Assembly (NCBI RefSeq): GCF_014649835.1 | Contig: NZ_BMTU01000021.1 | Span: forward strand, 1 to 64,000 | DNA: 64,000 bases | Direction of reading: 5' to 3' | Origin: Streptomyces pilosus | GTDB taxonomy: Bacteria; Actinomycetota; Actinomycetes; Streptomycetales; Streptomycetaceae | Part shown: positions 1-9,462 of the stretch, piece by piece | Layout: every line of letters begins with the position of its first letter | Position numbering within the stretch: position 1 is the stretch's first letter | The notes under the pieces: model-generated | Databases searched by the model: none | Seen by the model: only the letters and a program-made list of their open reading frames with translations | What the model was told of the DNA's origin: nothing | Position numbers and translations under genes: made by a program

Positions 1-11
1 GGCTGTGGCGG

Positions 12-677
12 TTAGGGGGCCAACTCGTAGGTCACGGTCTGGTCGGGGCAGTCGGCCGCCATCTCGCGCAGGGCTGTTACTTCGGCTTCGTCGGCCGTAA
101 GGCTCCAGCGGAGCTTGGTGGCCACCCACTCGGCGACGTAGCGGCAGTGCACGCCGGCAGCGGGCGGCAGCCACTCGGCAGGGTCCTGGTCCGCCTTGGA
201 CCGGTTGGAGCGGGCGGTGACCGCGACCAGGCTGGCCTGAGCACCCTGGTCGTTGGCGTAGGCCTCACGGCGCTGCGCCGTCCAGGCGGATGCACCGCTG
301 TCCCAGCTCTCCGCGAGGGGCACCATGTGGTCGATGTCCAGGCCGGAGGCCGGTGTCACCCACATCTGGTCGTAGTACGACCACCAGCGGCCGCCCGTCA
401 GGCGGCAGCCGGGTTCGACCAGAGGGGGTTCGACGGCCTCGGAGAGCAGGACCTCCGCGCGGGTGTTGCAGCCGTCGGACGGGTCGTCCCCGGTGTTCCA
501 GTGCCGGAAGGCGTCCCGGTTGTAGCCGTCACGGGACTCGCTGTCCACCGGCAGGCTGGTGACGGCTTCGGCCAGCGGCAGTGTCTCGGCCGCGTGGGCG
601 GGCGCGGGGATGGTGAGGGGCAGGATGGCGAGGGAGGCGGCTGCCAGGCCGCGCACTACGACAGTGAGCGTGAGCAT
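12..677 (-). CDS. Secreted HNH endonuclease family protein
   Basis: The 221-residue protein starts with a signal peptide (hydrophobic stretch at residues 5-25, likely cleavage after AHA near residue 29). The HNH-type core is DIDHMVPLAE at about residues 114-123, followed by RSNRSKAD...W near 156-170. This is the arrangement of the secreted HNH family (DUF1524/GmrSD-C-like) common in Streptomyces. The ATG at 677 was chosen because it places the signal peptide at the N terminus; the frame stays open further upstream to 782 but that part is arginine-rich and not signal-like. The likely role is extracellular, metal-dependent nucleic acid cleavage. Family assignment is firm; the substrate is unknown. 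Cysteines at several positions could form disulfides outside the cell. Confidence 0.85.
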   Translation of the reverse strand: MLTLTVVVRGLAAASLAILPLTIPAPAHAAETLPLAEAVTSLPVDSESRDGYNRDAFRHWNTGDDPSDGCNTRAEVLLSEAVEPPLVEPGCRLTGGRWWSYYDQMWVTPASGLDIDHMVPLAESWDSGASAWTAQRREAYANDQGAQASLVAVTARSNRSKADQDPAEWLPPAAGVHCRYVAEWVATKLRWSLTADEAEVTALREMAADCPDQTVTYELAP

Positions 678-960
678 GAGCCGTTCATAACGGCTCCCAC
701 GGGGCGCTATCAGGCGTTCCTCGAGTAAGCCGCCCGTATGGACGCAATGGTCGTACCGGCCCGGGCAACACCGCCTTCCCACAGCACCTCACCCTCGAAC
801 ACCTCCCCTCCACCCCGCCTGGAGAAGGAGAGGATCGCTGCAGCCTCCCCCAGACCACGCGGCAGCGCGGCGAAATCAGCACGCACGTCCGACCGCGCAC
901 GGACGGGTGACACAGACCGAAGGCACGAACTTGTGCAAGCGTCGCTGCGTCGTGCTGATT

Positions 961-1170
961 ATGAAGCCGATCAATGAGGCGCACGTGGCGGAGCCGGGAC
1001 TCGCGGTGGTGGAGGTCGCGGCCGCCGATGACAACACAGCGTTCGCCATCCAAGAACTGCTCGCTTCACAGTGGGCGATCGCCCCCGCTGACGACACGAC
1101 CCACGAGCCCGGCGAGCCGGGTGTACGGCTGCGCTGCTTCCTAGACCTGCGGCAACCGCCCGACGTGTAG
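961..1170 (+). CDS. DUF6207 family small protein
   Basis: This 69-residue protein begins MKPINEAHVAEPGL and contains the run EPGVRLRCFLDLR near its end, matching the small Streptomyces family DUF6207 as I remember it. The function of that family is unknown. ATG at 961 matches the usual family start; an in-frame GTG at 907 would add 18 residues that do not look conserved. No clear ribosome binding site precedes either start. It stands alone between the divergent HNH gene and the next hypothetical gene. Confidence 0.7.
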   Translation: MKPINEAHVAEPGLAVVEVAAADDNTAFAIQELLASQWAIAPADDTTHEPGEPGVRLRCFLDLRQPPDV

Positions 1171-1434
1171 ACCTGTAAGGGAACTCGGGGTGACCCATGA
1201 ACGCTGCCGGAAGGCCGCTGCAGTCGGGCGGACATGGCGCTGGCCGAGGGAGAGCCAAATCCGGTGGAAGGCGAGGCGTTGCTTCGAGTCAGGTGGTGAC
1301 AGGCCGTTCTGGAAGCGGCGGTTACGACAAGCCCTCTGCCGTCGCCGGTCAACCCGGTCTGGGCGTTGCTGCTCAGACCGGCTGAGTAGCAGAGCGCTGC
1401 CGCGCATCCCGCCTGGGCGGCGTTGATCGACAGT

Positions 1435-2007
1435 ATGAAGTCGAAGATCGTGATGCCCGTGCTCGCTGTCGCCCTGGTGGCTCTCCTCGGGCTGACGGCC
1501 AAGGGATGCCAGACGCTACAAGGCGGCCCCGTTCACGGCATCGTGGAGTTCCGTGACCATGTCCGGGCCACCACCCGGGCCGGCGAGGGCGCCTACCGGG
1601 CACTGTCCCCGGCACCAGCCGGCGAGCCGTACGCCTCCCGGCAGGGCAGCACCTCATGCAAGGACGACCTCGGCTTCGACGACACCGGCGTCAGCCGGAA
1701 CGAGCCCATCTTCACCTGGGACCTGGACTTCGCCAGCAACGACGACTACCGCGCGGCACTGGCGTCCCTCAAGGCCACCTGGCGCAAGGACGGCCGCACC
1801 GTCGAGAAGGTCGACAACGGCATCTCCGCCACCCTCGACGACGGCATCCGGGTCACCCTCCACCTCAACTCCTACACCGGCAAGCCCGAACTGCGCGCCG
1901 AAGGCACGTGCATGCGCTACCGGCACAACTACGACGATGCATACAACTACATGCACGACGACAACGGAGACGGGACGATCGACGATCACGAGCAGCCGAA
2001 CTACTAA
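1435..2007 (+). CDS. Hypothetical membrane-anchored or exported protein
   Basis: The 190-residue protein has a short basic start (MKSK) and a hydrophobic segment at about residues 5-22, ending in a Cys at AKGC. That resembles a lipobox, but Lys at the -2 position is unusual, so a lipoprotein is uncertain. The rest is hydrophilic and ends in an Asp-rich stretch (DDNGDGTIDDHE) that resembles a calcium-binding EF-hand-like loop. An in-frame TTG at 1423 is an alternative start. I do not recognise the family. It probably acts outside the membrane. Confidence 0.6.
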   Translation: MKSKIVMPVLAVALVALLGLTAKGCQTLQGGPVHGIVEFRDHVRATTRAGEGAYRALSPAPAGEPYASRQGSTSCKDDLGFDDTGVSRNEPIFTWDLDFASNDDYRAALASLKATWRKDGRTVEKVDNGISATLDDGIRVTLHLNSYTGKPELRAEGTCMRYRHNYDDAYNYMHDDNGDGTIDDHEQPNY

Positions 2008-2131
2008 AGCGCGCCCCTTTGATCAGTTGGTCAGTTGATCGCAAATCTCTGCCCGATCAGTGACCACTAATGCGATGTGGAACCGGACCGAGCCGCTCAT
2101 GCCAGCCGATCCGGTCCGCGACTGCCGATGG

Positions 2132-2434
2132 TCAGATCACCACCGCTCCATCATGGTCATCCCGACGGTCAGCCCAGTTCCTAAGCCAGTTGAGACGACC
2201 TCTCCTAATGTCATAGGCGGTGACGGCGGGGAGGGCTTGAGGCAGGGCTGGGTCGAGCGTGCCGTCCGCACACCGCAGACGTTCCCGGAACAGGTAACCG
2301 CAGCGCTCCAACTCCCTCACAGCGACACGGACGGCTTCCCTCCCATCAGGACCCACGGCGGCCAGAGCAACGAGAGTGTGAGCCGCTCGCAACTGGGACT
2401 GGCCGAGACGTTGCTGACCTCGAGAGCCGCGCAC
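2132..2434 (-). pseudogene. Winged-helix (replication/phage-type) regulator remnant
   Basis: On the minus strand the stretch LRAAHTLVALAAVGPDGREA followed by VRELERCGYLFRER has the pattern of the winged-helix domain in many actinobacterial plasmid and phage-like proteins (DGRDAIRTALRELEAAGYL-type). The first helix is shortened and no ribosome binding site or family-like C terminus is present, so I read it as a decayed fragment. The surrounding 2008-2846 shows no other supported gene. Confidence 0.4.
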
Positions 2435-2846
2435 GAATATGCCTACACCTGGCTAGCTCATATTGAGCGAAAAAGGTTCACCGAGCAGACGCGACAGCAC
2501 GGGAGTCTACAGGTGATTCACTAACCCCTTCAGAGCAAGTTGCACCATCTGCGCAAGCAGCAGGAAATCGCTGCGAGGGAGTGGAAAGCTTAGCGTTCTC
2601 GGATTTGTTCCCATGAAGGCGCGCTCCATGACGGGTGAGACATATTGCAACGAGTGACCCGAGTATAGGGACAGTGAAGTTGAAGGCCATTCGCGTGCCA
2701 TACCTCACCAGCGTATAAAGCGTTGCAGCGTGAGTTAACGCGGCGAAGGTATAGGTGCAGATAAGTGGCATGCGAGGGCTCACGCGGACGCCTTTCCGAT
2801 AATCTCTCTATTGATTCAGACTGAGGGCATTGAGGGGGGTAGCCCG

Positions 2847-3203
2847 ATGATGAAGTCGCTGGTAGGGGCGCCGACACGGGAAGCCTACCCATGGGTACAC
2901 GGTCGGTGCGACGACCCCGCTGGAGCCGACGAGGAGATTCTTGGTGAAGAGCTAGAGGTGGGCCCTTTTTCAGCCAGTGAAGTTGGCCTGTTCTTTTCGT
3001 ATTTGGCTGAATCAATCCAGCGGAAGAAGCGCTTCCGCATTCACTACATTACGTACTGTGATCAAGGTCACGCGCGTAAAGGAGTGAGAGATTGTCCAAC
3101 TTGCACTTTTGGCGATCTTGGTGATCTTGTGTCCCTGGCTACTTTTCGAGTCGTTCACGTTTTCCTTACAGATGAAAGATGGGAATGGATTCGTGAGACC
3201 TGA
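2847..3203 (+). CDS. Hypothetical low-GC protein ahead of the RHS gene
   Basis: An ATG at 2847 follows a G-rich ribosome binding site (GAGGGGGG) by about 8 bases, and the 118-codon frame ends 7 bases before the ATG at 3211 of the RHS gene, which would fit an operon. Codon use is markedly AT-richer at third positions (many GAT, CTT, TTT), unlike the neighbours. A CPTC motif lies late in the protein. I do not recognise the family. It may be a transferred gene, or an AT-rich promoter region that is open by chance. Confidence 0.3.
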   Translation: MMKSLVGAPTREAYPWVHGRCDDPAGADEEILGEELEVGPFSASEVGLFFSYLAESIQRKKRFRIHYITYCDQGHARKGVRDCPTCTFGDLGDLVSLATFRVVHVFLTDERWEWIRET

Positions 3204-3210
3204 CGTGGCG

Positions 3211-6200
3211 ATGCCTTCTCCTGAAGAGAGAGGGTGGGTGTGGAGTGAGAAAAGTAGGAGCTTGCGCTGGATATCAGGCGGGCTTGCTGTTCTCCTGTCG
3301 GTGACGGTGTTGGAGGGGGCGGCTGCGGCGGCCACCCCAGCCGACGCGGACCGTAAGAGGAAGGGAAGCCAGACAGTGTCCGCTGCGTCGGACATTGCGT
3401 CGGCCAAGGTCGCGGCTCGTTTGTCGGGGCGGCGGGTGGAGGCTCTGAGTGAGCGCACGGAGACGTCGACGACGTGGGCCAACAAGGACGGCAGTCTGAC
3501 CACAGAGCTCTCGGCAGGCCCGGTCCGTTTCAAGCGGGACAGCACCTGGGTCAATGTGGATGTGAACCTGCGCGCCTCGGACGGCGGAGTGGCTCCCGTA
3601 GCCCACCCCAACAAGCTGCGAATGGCAGGCCGGACAGGCACGCCGGCGAAGTCACTGAAGGCGGCACAGCAGGCCGAGGCCGTCGATCTGGTGACGCTTG
3701 GCGAGGGGGACGAGCAGATCACGCTGCAATGGAAGGGCGGTCTGCCCAAGCCGAAGCTGGACGGCACGCGGGCGGAGTACACCAATGCTGTACCCGGTGC
3801 CGACGTCGTGGTGGAGGCGACCCGTACTGGGTTCGAGCAGTACGTCGAGCTCAAGCAGCGCCCCAGCACGGACGGCTACTCCTACACGCTGCCACTCAAA
3901 GCCGAAGGCCTGAAGGCCGAACAGCTCAAGGATGGCAGCGTGCTCTTCACCGACAAGAAGAGCAGGAAACGGGCTGTCATGCCCGCCCCCGTGATGTGGG
4001 ACGCGGGCGTCGACAAGCGCTCCGGTGAGCACACCAACCGGGCCAGGGTCGCCATGAAGGTCGTCAAGACCAAGGACGGAGTGGACCTGGTCGTCACTCC
4101 GGACGCCACATTCCTGACGGATCCGGACACGAAGTATCCGGTCACCATCGACCCGTCGACGTCGTCGCTGTCGAACGTCTTCGACACCTATGTGCAGCAG
4201 GGCGAGACCGTCGACCTGTCCACCGACACCGAGCTGAACTTCGGCAACCCCGGCACCACGAACAGCAACGGCACACCGCGCACCGCGCAGTCCTTCATCA
4301 CCTGGAACACCGCGGGCCTGCAGGACGCGCTGGTCTCCAGTGCGAAGCTGTCCCTGTGGAACTTCCACTCCGGCAACACCGACTGCAAGCTCTACCCGTG
4401 GGAGGTGTGGTCTTCCGGGGCGGCCTCGACCTCCAGCCGGTGGACAAACCGCCCCACGATGACCGCGAAAAAGGCCACCTCGACCGAGACTCGCGGCAAC
4501 ACTGCCTGCTCGGCACAGCCCGATGGCTGGATCAACGCGGATGTGACCTCACTGGTGCAGGAGTGGGCGTCGGCCAAGAGTAGCCGCGGCCACATGGGCC
4601 TGCAGGCTTCCAGCGAGTCCGTGGTCGCGCAGTGGAAGCGGGTCAACTCTGCCAACGCCGCGTCCAACCCGCCGAAGCTGGTGGTGAACTACAACTTCCG
4701 GCCCAAGGCCGGCACCAAGCAGGAAGCCGGGCCGCCGTTCTTCTCCTACAGCGGCGCCTACCAGGTGAGCACGACCACGCCGACGCTGCGGGACACCTTC
4801 GTCGACACCGACGGTGACAAGGTCAACGGCACCTTTCAGGTGTATGACTCCACCGGCACCACACAGGTCGGGACCAACATGGTCTCCAAGTTCGTGGCTT
4901 CCGGCTCAGCTGCCTCGGTGACGGTTCCGTCCGGGGTACTGGTCAACGGCAAGACCTACAAGTTCCGCACCAGCCCATACGACGGAACGCACTACAACAC
5001 CGGCTGGTCGGCATGGAAGACGTTCACCGTCGACACCTCCGCCCCGTCCGCTCCGACGAAGGTCGCCTCGACGGATTACCCGTCCGGGCAGTGGGTCAAG
5101 GGCGCCGGCCAGGCCGGGACGTTCACCGTCACCCCGCCGGCAGCTGACCACAACTGGCTGGAGTGGTCACTGGACGGAGTGACCTGGACCAAGGTCGCCA
5201 CCAGCGGTTCGAGTACCGTCAAGAGCATCAGCGTCACGCCGCCGCGCAACGGCACCCACACCTTGCGGGTCCGCTCAGCCGACAAGGCCGACAATAAGTC
5301 CGAGGCGCTGGAGTACCTTTTCCACGTCGGTTCGGGCGGCTTCATCCAGCCCTCCGAGGGTGAGCGCACCGCACGCCGACTGCCGCTGGTCGCGGAAGCT
5401 GAGGCAGGCAAGTACGACAAGGTCTCCTTCTCTTGGCGCCGTTCGGAGGCCGACACCTGGGTGAAGATCCCGGTAGGTGACGTCACCTCCGATGGCACCG
5501 CGCTGAGTGCCTGGCCGGTTGCGCTCACGAACGGGAAGAACGCCCCGCTGGTATGGAACACCACCAGCACCGTCTCCCCGGACGGAACAATCCAGATCAA
5601 GGCTGACTTCACCGGCCCCAATTCCGCCTCCTCTGCCACTGCCCCACTGACCGTGGTTGTGGACCGCAACGCTGACGGCGCAGCCACCACCGAAGCCGGC
5701 CCCGGTTCGGTGAACCTGCTCACCGGCAACTACACCTTGTCGGAGACCGATGCGTCGTTCTTCGACATGTCCGTGAGCCGAATGGCTTCCTCCCGCACGC
5801 CCGACCAGGGGGCCAAGCAGGAAGGCCAGGCTGCGATCTTCGGCAAGGAGTGGGTGTCGGGCACCGTAGCGGAAACGACCGATTCGGACTTCAGCCATCT
5901 GCGGAAGATCTCCGACACCGCAGTGGCCGTGGAAACGGTTGAAGGCGATGCCATCAACTTCACCGCCAATGCCGCCAAGACTGGCTGGATCTCCGAGCCT
6001 GGAGAGGAAGGCTTGGTTCTCAAGGGCAACGTGAGCAGCACTTTCACCCTGTCCGACACCGAGGGAATGGTGACCACCTTCACCAAGCCCACCGGGGCCA
6101 CCACTTGGCAGGTCTCCAGCACTCTGCTGGATGGCCTGTCGAACTCCACCACCAAGGTGGTCTCGGAGACGGTGACCGTGGATGGCAAGGCGCTGGCCCG

Positions 6201-9200
6201 TCCCAAGCGAATCATCGCCCCGACCTCGGCGGCAACCGCGTCAGTCTGTGAAGCCACCCCGTCGGCCAAGGGGTGTCGGGTGCTGGAGTTCGTTTACGCG
6301 ACTTCCACCACCGCCACCGGTACCGATACCGACGCTCAGTTCGGCGACTTTACCGGCCAAGTCAAGCAGATCCGGCTGTGGGCCACTGCTCCCGGCGCCG
6401 CGGCCGCAACCGCGACCGCCGTGGCCACTTACCGCTACGACTCCCTGGGCCGGCTGCGCCAGTCCTGGGACCCGCGTATCGGGCAGCAAGCCCAGACGCA
6501 GTACGCCTACCATGAGGGCCGCGTCACCTGGATGCAGCCGCCCGGTGAACTGCCCTACACCTTCACTTATGGCAATGTCGGTAGCGGCACTGCTCCCGGC
6601 GACGGCATGCTGCTGAAGGTATCCCGTCCCGCACTCAAGCAGGGAACGACCGACACCATCGAGGGCGAGGCCGTCACCAGCATCGTTTATGGTGTCCCGC
6701 TGACCGGCACCAAGGCCCCGCACACCATGAGCGCGTCCAGCATCGCTGCCTGGGGCCAACTCGACGCTCCCAGCGACGCAACGGCCGTCTTCCCGGCCGA
6801 TGCGATCCCACAGTCCCATGACGCAACCACCCTGACTTCCGACAGCTACACCCGTGCCACCATCCACTACCTCAACGCATCCGGCCGCAAGGTCAACACC
6901 GCCACACCCGGCAAGTCGATTACCACGGCTGAGTACGACCGGTTTGGCAACACCATCCGGGAACTGACTGCCGGCAACCGCGAGCTCGCCCTCGGCACCA
7001 CCGACAGACATAGAAACACCCTGACGGACCTGGGCATCGTCTCCCAGTCCTCGTCCGAACGGGCTCACCTGCTGTCGACCACCTCGCTTTACAACGAGAC
7101 CGGCACACGCGAGTTGGAGGAGTTCGGGCCGATCCACCGCGTGGATCTGAGCGAGGACCTTAAGGAAGGCAGCACTGTCCTGGTCGAGGCTGGCACCTCC
7201 GTGCCCGCCCGTGCTTGGACCGTCAAGGAATACGACACCGGCCGCCCCACGGATGGCACCGCCATCATCAAAGACCAGGTCACCCTGGAGATCATCGGTG
7301 CCCGTGTACGCGACTACTACTCAATCATGAGTGAGAAGCGCGTCACTGAGACTCAGTATGACTGGGCCAAGGGCTTGCCCGTTCTCACCATCCAGGACGC
7401 TGGCGGCCTGAACCTAGCCACCTCAACTGGCTACAACGCCCAAGGCCGGGTCACCTCGCAGTCCTTGCCCGGTTCTACCGGTAACGACGCCGCGAGCCGC
7501 ATCACCGAGTACTGGGCAGCTGACGGCACTGGTTGGTGTAAGGGACGCCCCGAGTGGGCCGACCAGGTGTGCTGGAGCGGGCCGGCCGGCACCATCACCG
7601 GTGGCGGATCCAACCCGGCCAACCTGCCCGACACCTCCACCGAATACGACTACTGGGGACAGCCCACCCAGGTCGTGGACACGGCCAATGACAAGAGTCG
7701 CACCACCACCACCACATACGACACAGCGGGCCGCCCGCAAAAGACCGTCGTCACCGGCACTCTCGGCCAGGCCGTTCCGGATGCCACCACAGAGTACGAC
7801 CCGGCTACCGGCAGAGTAACCAAGATCACATCGCCCACCGGCGGAACCATCACCAAGGGCTACGACAAGCTTGGCCGACTCATCTCCTACACCGACGCTG
7901 ACGGTGGTAAGACCACTACCGAGTACGACAGGCTGGACCGCCCAGTCAAAACCAGCGACACCGTTCCCTCGACGGTGACCTACACCTACGACCACACCGC
8001 TGAACCCCGCGGCCTAGCGACCAAGACCAGCGACTCCGTCGCGGGCGACTTTTCCGCCACCTACGACGCCGACGGGTCCCTCGCCACCGAGGAACTCCCG
8101 GGCGGCTACACCCTGAACGTCACGGAGGACACCACCGGAGCCACCACCTCCCGGACCTACACCCGCAACAGCGACAACACCAGCGTTTACACCGACACTG
8201 TCACCGAGAACATCCACGGCCAGACCACCAGCCACCAGGGCTGGTCCGCCCAGAAGTACACCTACGACCGGGTCGGACGCCTCACAGGTGCCGACGACAC
8301 TCTCGGCGAGGTCTGCACCCGCCGTACCTACACCTTCGACCAACGCAGCAACCGCAAGAGTCTGACGACGGCCACAGCCGCATCGGGCAGTGCCTGCACC
8401 TCCGCGGGGGGAACCACCACCAGCTACACCTACGACAGTGCCGACCGCCTCGTGAACTCCGGTTACGGCTACGACGCGTTCAGCCGCACTACCACCCTGC
8501 CAGGCAGCACCATCAGCTACTACACCAACGACCTCGCCTACCAGCAGACCTCAAACGGCAAGCGTCAAACCTGGCAGCTCGACGCTGGTCTGCGCTTCCG
8601 CTCCTGGAAGGTCGAAACCGGCAGTGGAACCACTTGGACGCAGACCGCATCCAAGATCAACCACTACGGCAATGACAGCGACAGTCCTCGGTGGATCGTT
8701 GAGGACACCACCTCAGGGGCCCTGACCCGCAATGTCGAGGACACCTCGGGGGACCTTGCCGTCACCACCAGCAAGAGCGGCGACACTGTCCTGCAGCTTG
8801 CCAATATCCACGGCGATGTCGCCTTGCAACTGCCGCTGGACACCAGCAAGGCGCCCACCGCTCTGGATGGCGACGAATACGGCAACCCTCGCACGGAACA
8901 GCAAATCACCCGCTACAACTGGCTTGGCGCCAAGCAACGTTCCACTGAGACTCTCACAGGCCTCACCCTGATGGGCGTCCGCCTCTACAATCCTGCTACC
9001 GGCCGGTTCCTGACCATCGACCCGGTCTACGGCGGCAGCGCCAACGCCTACGAGTACGGGCTCGCAGACCCGCAGAACAACTATGATCTCGACGGCCGCT
9101 GGGTGTGGGCTGTCAGAGGCGGATGGATAGCGGTTCGCTATATCGCCCGCAAGCCCAAAATACGCACCGCTTGGCGCAAGAAGAGCAAACCGAAGCAGCG

Positions 9201-9366
9201 AAACACCTGGTCACAGAAGAATCGGAAACCCCACAAAAAGGGGAAGAGCAAGTCGAGCAAGGACAAGCACGAAAACGCTGACAGGCATGGCGGAAACAAG
9301 AAACGAGGACACCCCAATTGGAAGCCGTGGAACAGCTTCTGGGGTGGACGCTGGGCGTGGCGCTGA
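3211..9366 (+). CDS. RHS/YD-repeat polymorphic toxin-like protein
   Basis: This very large (about 2,050 residue) exported protein has a signal peptide near the N terminus (KSRSLRW then a hydrophobic run ending GAAAAA). A DNRLRE/CBM96-like region follows at roughly residues 330-510, then Ig-like segments, then many YD repeats (YDRLGRL, YDTAGRP types) and the RHS core signature RLYNPATGRFLTIDPV near the C terminus. After the conserved NNYDLDG only about 80 residues remain, very rich in Lys, Arg and Trp. RHS proteins form a shell around a C-terminal toxin. Starts: ATG 3211 used; GTG 3238, preceded by AAGAGAGAGGG, is equally plausible. The downstream TPR gene may encode immunity. Confidence 0.9.
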   Translation: MPSPEERGWVWSEKSRSLRWISGGLAVLLSVTVLEGAAAAATPADADRKRKGSQTVSAASDIASAKVAARLSGRRVEALSERTETSTTWANKDGSLTTELSAGPVRFKRDSTWVNVDVNLRASDGGVAPVAHPNKLRMAGRTGTPAKSLKAAQQAEAVDLVTLGEGDEQITLQWKGGLPKPKLDGTRAEYTNAVPGADVVVEATRTGFEQYVELKQRPSTDGYSYTLPLKAEGLKAEQLKDGSVLFTDKKSRKRAVMPAPVMWDAGVDKRSGEHTNRARVAMKVVKTKDGVDLVVTPDATFLTDPDTKYPVTIDPSTSSLSNVFDTYVQQGETVDLSTDTELNFGNPGTTNSNGTPRTAQSFITWNTAGLQDALVSSAKLSLWNFHSGNTDCKLYPWEVWSSGAASTSSRWTNRPTMTAKKATSTETRGNTACSAQPDGWINADVTSLVQEWASAKSSRGHMGLQASSESVVAQWKRVNSANAASNPPKLVVNYNFRPKAGTKQEAGPPFFSYSGAYQVSTTTPTLRDTFVDTDGDKVNGTFQVYDSTGTTQVGTNMVSKFVASGSAASVTVPSGVLVNGKTYKFRTSPYDGTHYNTGWSAWKTFTVDTSAPSAPTKVASTDYPSGQWVKGAGQAGTFTVTPPAADHNWLEWSLDGVTWTKVATSGSSTVKSISVTPPRNGTHTLRVRSADKADNKSEALEYLFHVGSGGFIQPSEGERTARRLPLVAEAEAGKYDKVSFSWRRSEADTWVKIPVGDVTSDGTALSAWPVALTNGKNAPLVWNTTSTVSPDGTIQIKADFTGPNSASSATAPLTVVVDRNADGAATTEAGPGSVNLLTGNYTLSETDASFFDMSVSRMASSRTPDQGAKQEGQAAIFGKEWVSGTVAETTDSDFSHLRKISDTAVAVETVEGDAINFTANAAKTGWISEPGEEGLVLKGNVSSTFTLSDTEGMVTTFTKPTGATTWQVSSTLLDGLSNSTTKVVSETVTVDGKALARPKRIIAPTSAATASVCEATPSAKGCRVLEFVYATSTTATGTDTDAQFGDFTGQVKQIRLWATAPGAAAATATAVATYRYDSLGRLRQSWDPRIGQQAQTQYAYHEGRVTWMQPPGELPYTFTYGNVGSGTAPGDGMLLKVSRPALKQGTTDTIEGEAVTSIVYGVPLTGTKAPHTMSASSIAAWGQLDAPSDATAVFPADAIPQSHDATTLTSDSYTRATIHYLNASGRKVNTATPGKSITTAEYDRFGNTIRELTAGNRELALGTTDRHRNTLTDLGIVSQSSSERAHLLSTTSLYNETGTRELEEFGPIHRVDLSEDLKEGSTVLVEAGTSVPARAWTVKEYDTGRPTDGTAIIKDQVTLEIIGARVRDYYSIMSEKRVTETQYDWAKGLPVLTIQDAGGLNLATSTGYNAQGRVTSQSLPGSTGNDAASRITEYWAADGTGWCKGRPEWADQVCWSGPAGTITGGGSNPANLPDTSTEYDYWGQPTQVVDTANDKSRTTTTTYDTAGRPQKTVVTGTLGQAVPDATTEYDPATGRVTKITSPTGGTITKGYDKLGRLISYTDADGGKTTTEYDRLDRPVKTSDTVPSTVTYTYDHTAEPRGLATKTSDSVAGDFSATYDADGSLATEELPGGYTLNVTEDTTGATTSRTYTRNSDNTSVYTDTVTENIHGQTTSHQGWSAQKYTYDRVGRLTGADDTLGEVCTRRTYTFDQRSNRKSLTTATAASGSACTSAGGTTTSYTYDSADRLVNSGYGYDAFSRTTTLPGSTISYYTNDLAYQQTSNGKRQTWQLDAGLRFRSWKVETGSGTTWTQTASKINHYGNDSDSPRWIVEDTTSGALTRNVEDTSGDLAVTTSKSGDTVLQLANIHGDVALQLPLDTSKAPTALDGDEYGNPRTEQQITRYNWLGAKQRSTETLTGLTLMGVRLYNPATGRFLTIDPVYGGSANAYEYGLADPQNNYDLDGRWVWAVRGGWIAVRYIARKPKIRTAWRKKSKPKQRNTWSQKNRKPHKKGKSKSSKDKHENADRHGGNKKRGHPNWKPWNSFWGGRWAWR

Positions 9367-9393
9367 CAGCCCGCACGTAGTCTAGGGTCTGAC

Positions 9394-9437
9394 CTCGGGG
9401 TCGCCCATCCGCTCTATTGCGGGTGGGCGACCCCGAG
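9394..9437 (+). terminator. Strong hairpin between RHS and TPR genes
   Basis: A 19-bp stem (CTCGGGGTCGCCCATCCGC and its complement, one G-U pair) with a 6-base loop begins 28 bases after the RHS stop. No U-tract follows. It may end or dampen the RHS transcript before the TPR gene, which has its own ribosome binding site. Confidence 0.7.
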
Positions 9438-9462
9438 ACTGGTTGGAATATTAGGAGCCGGA

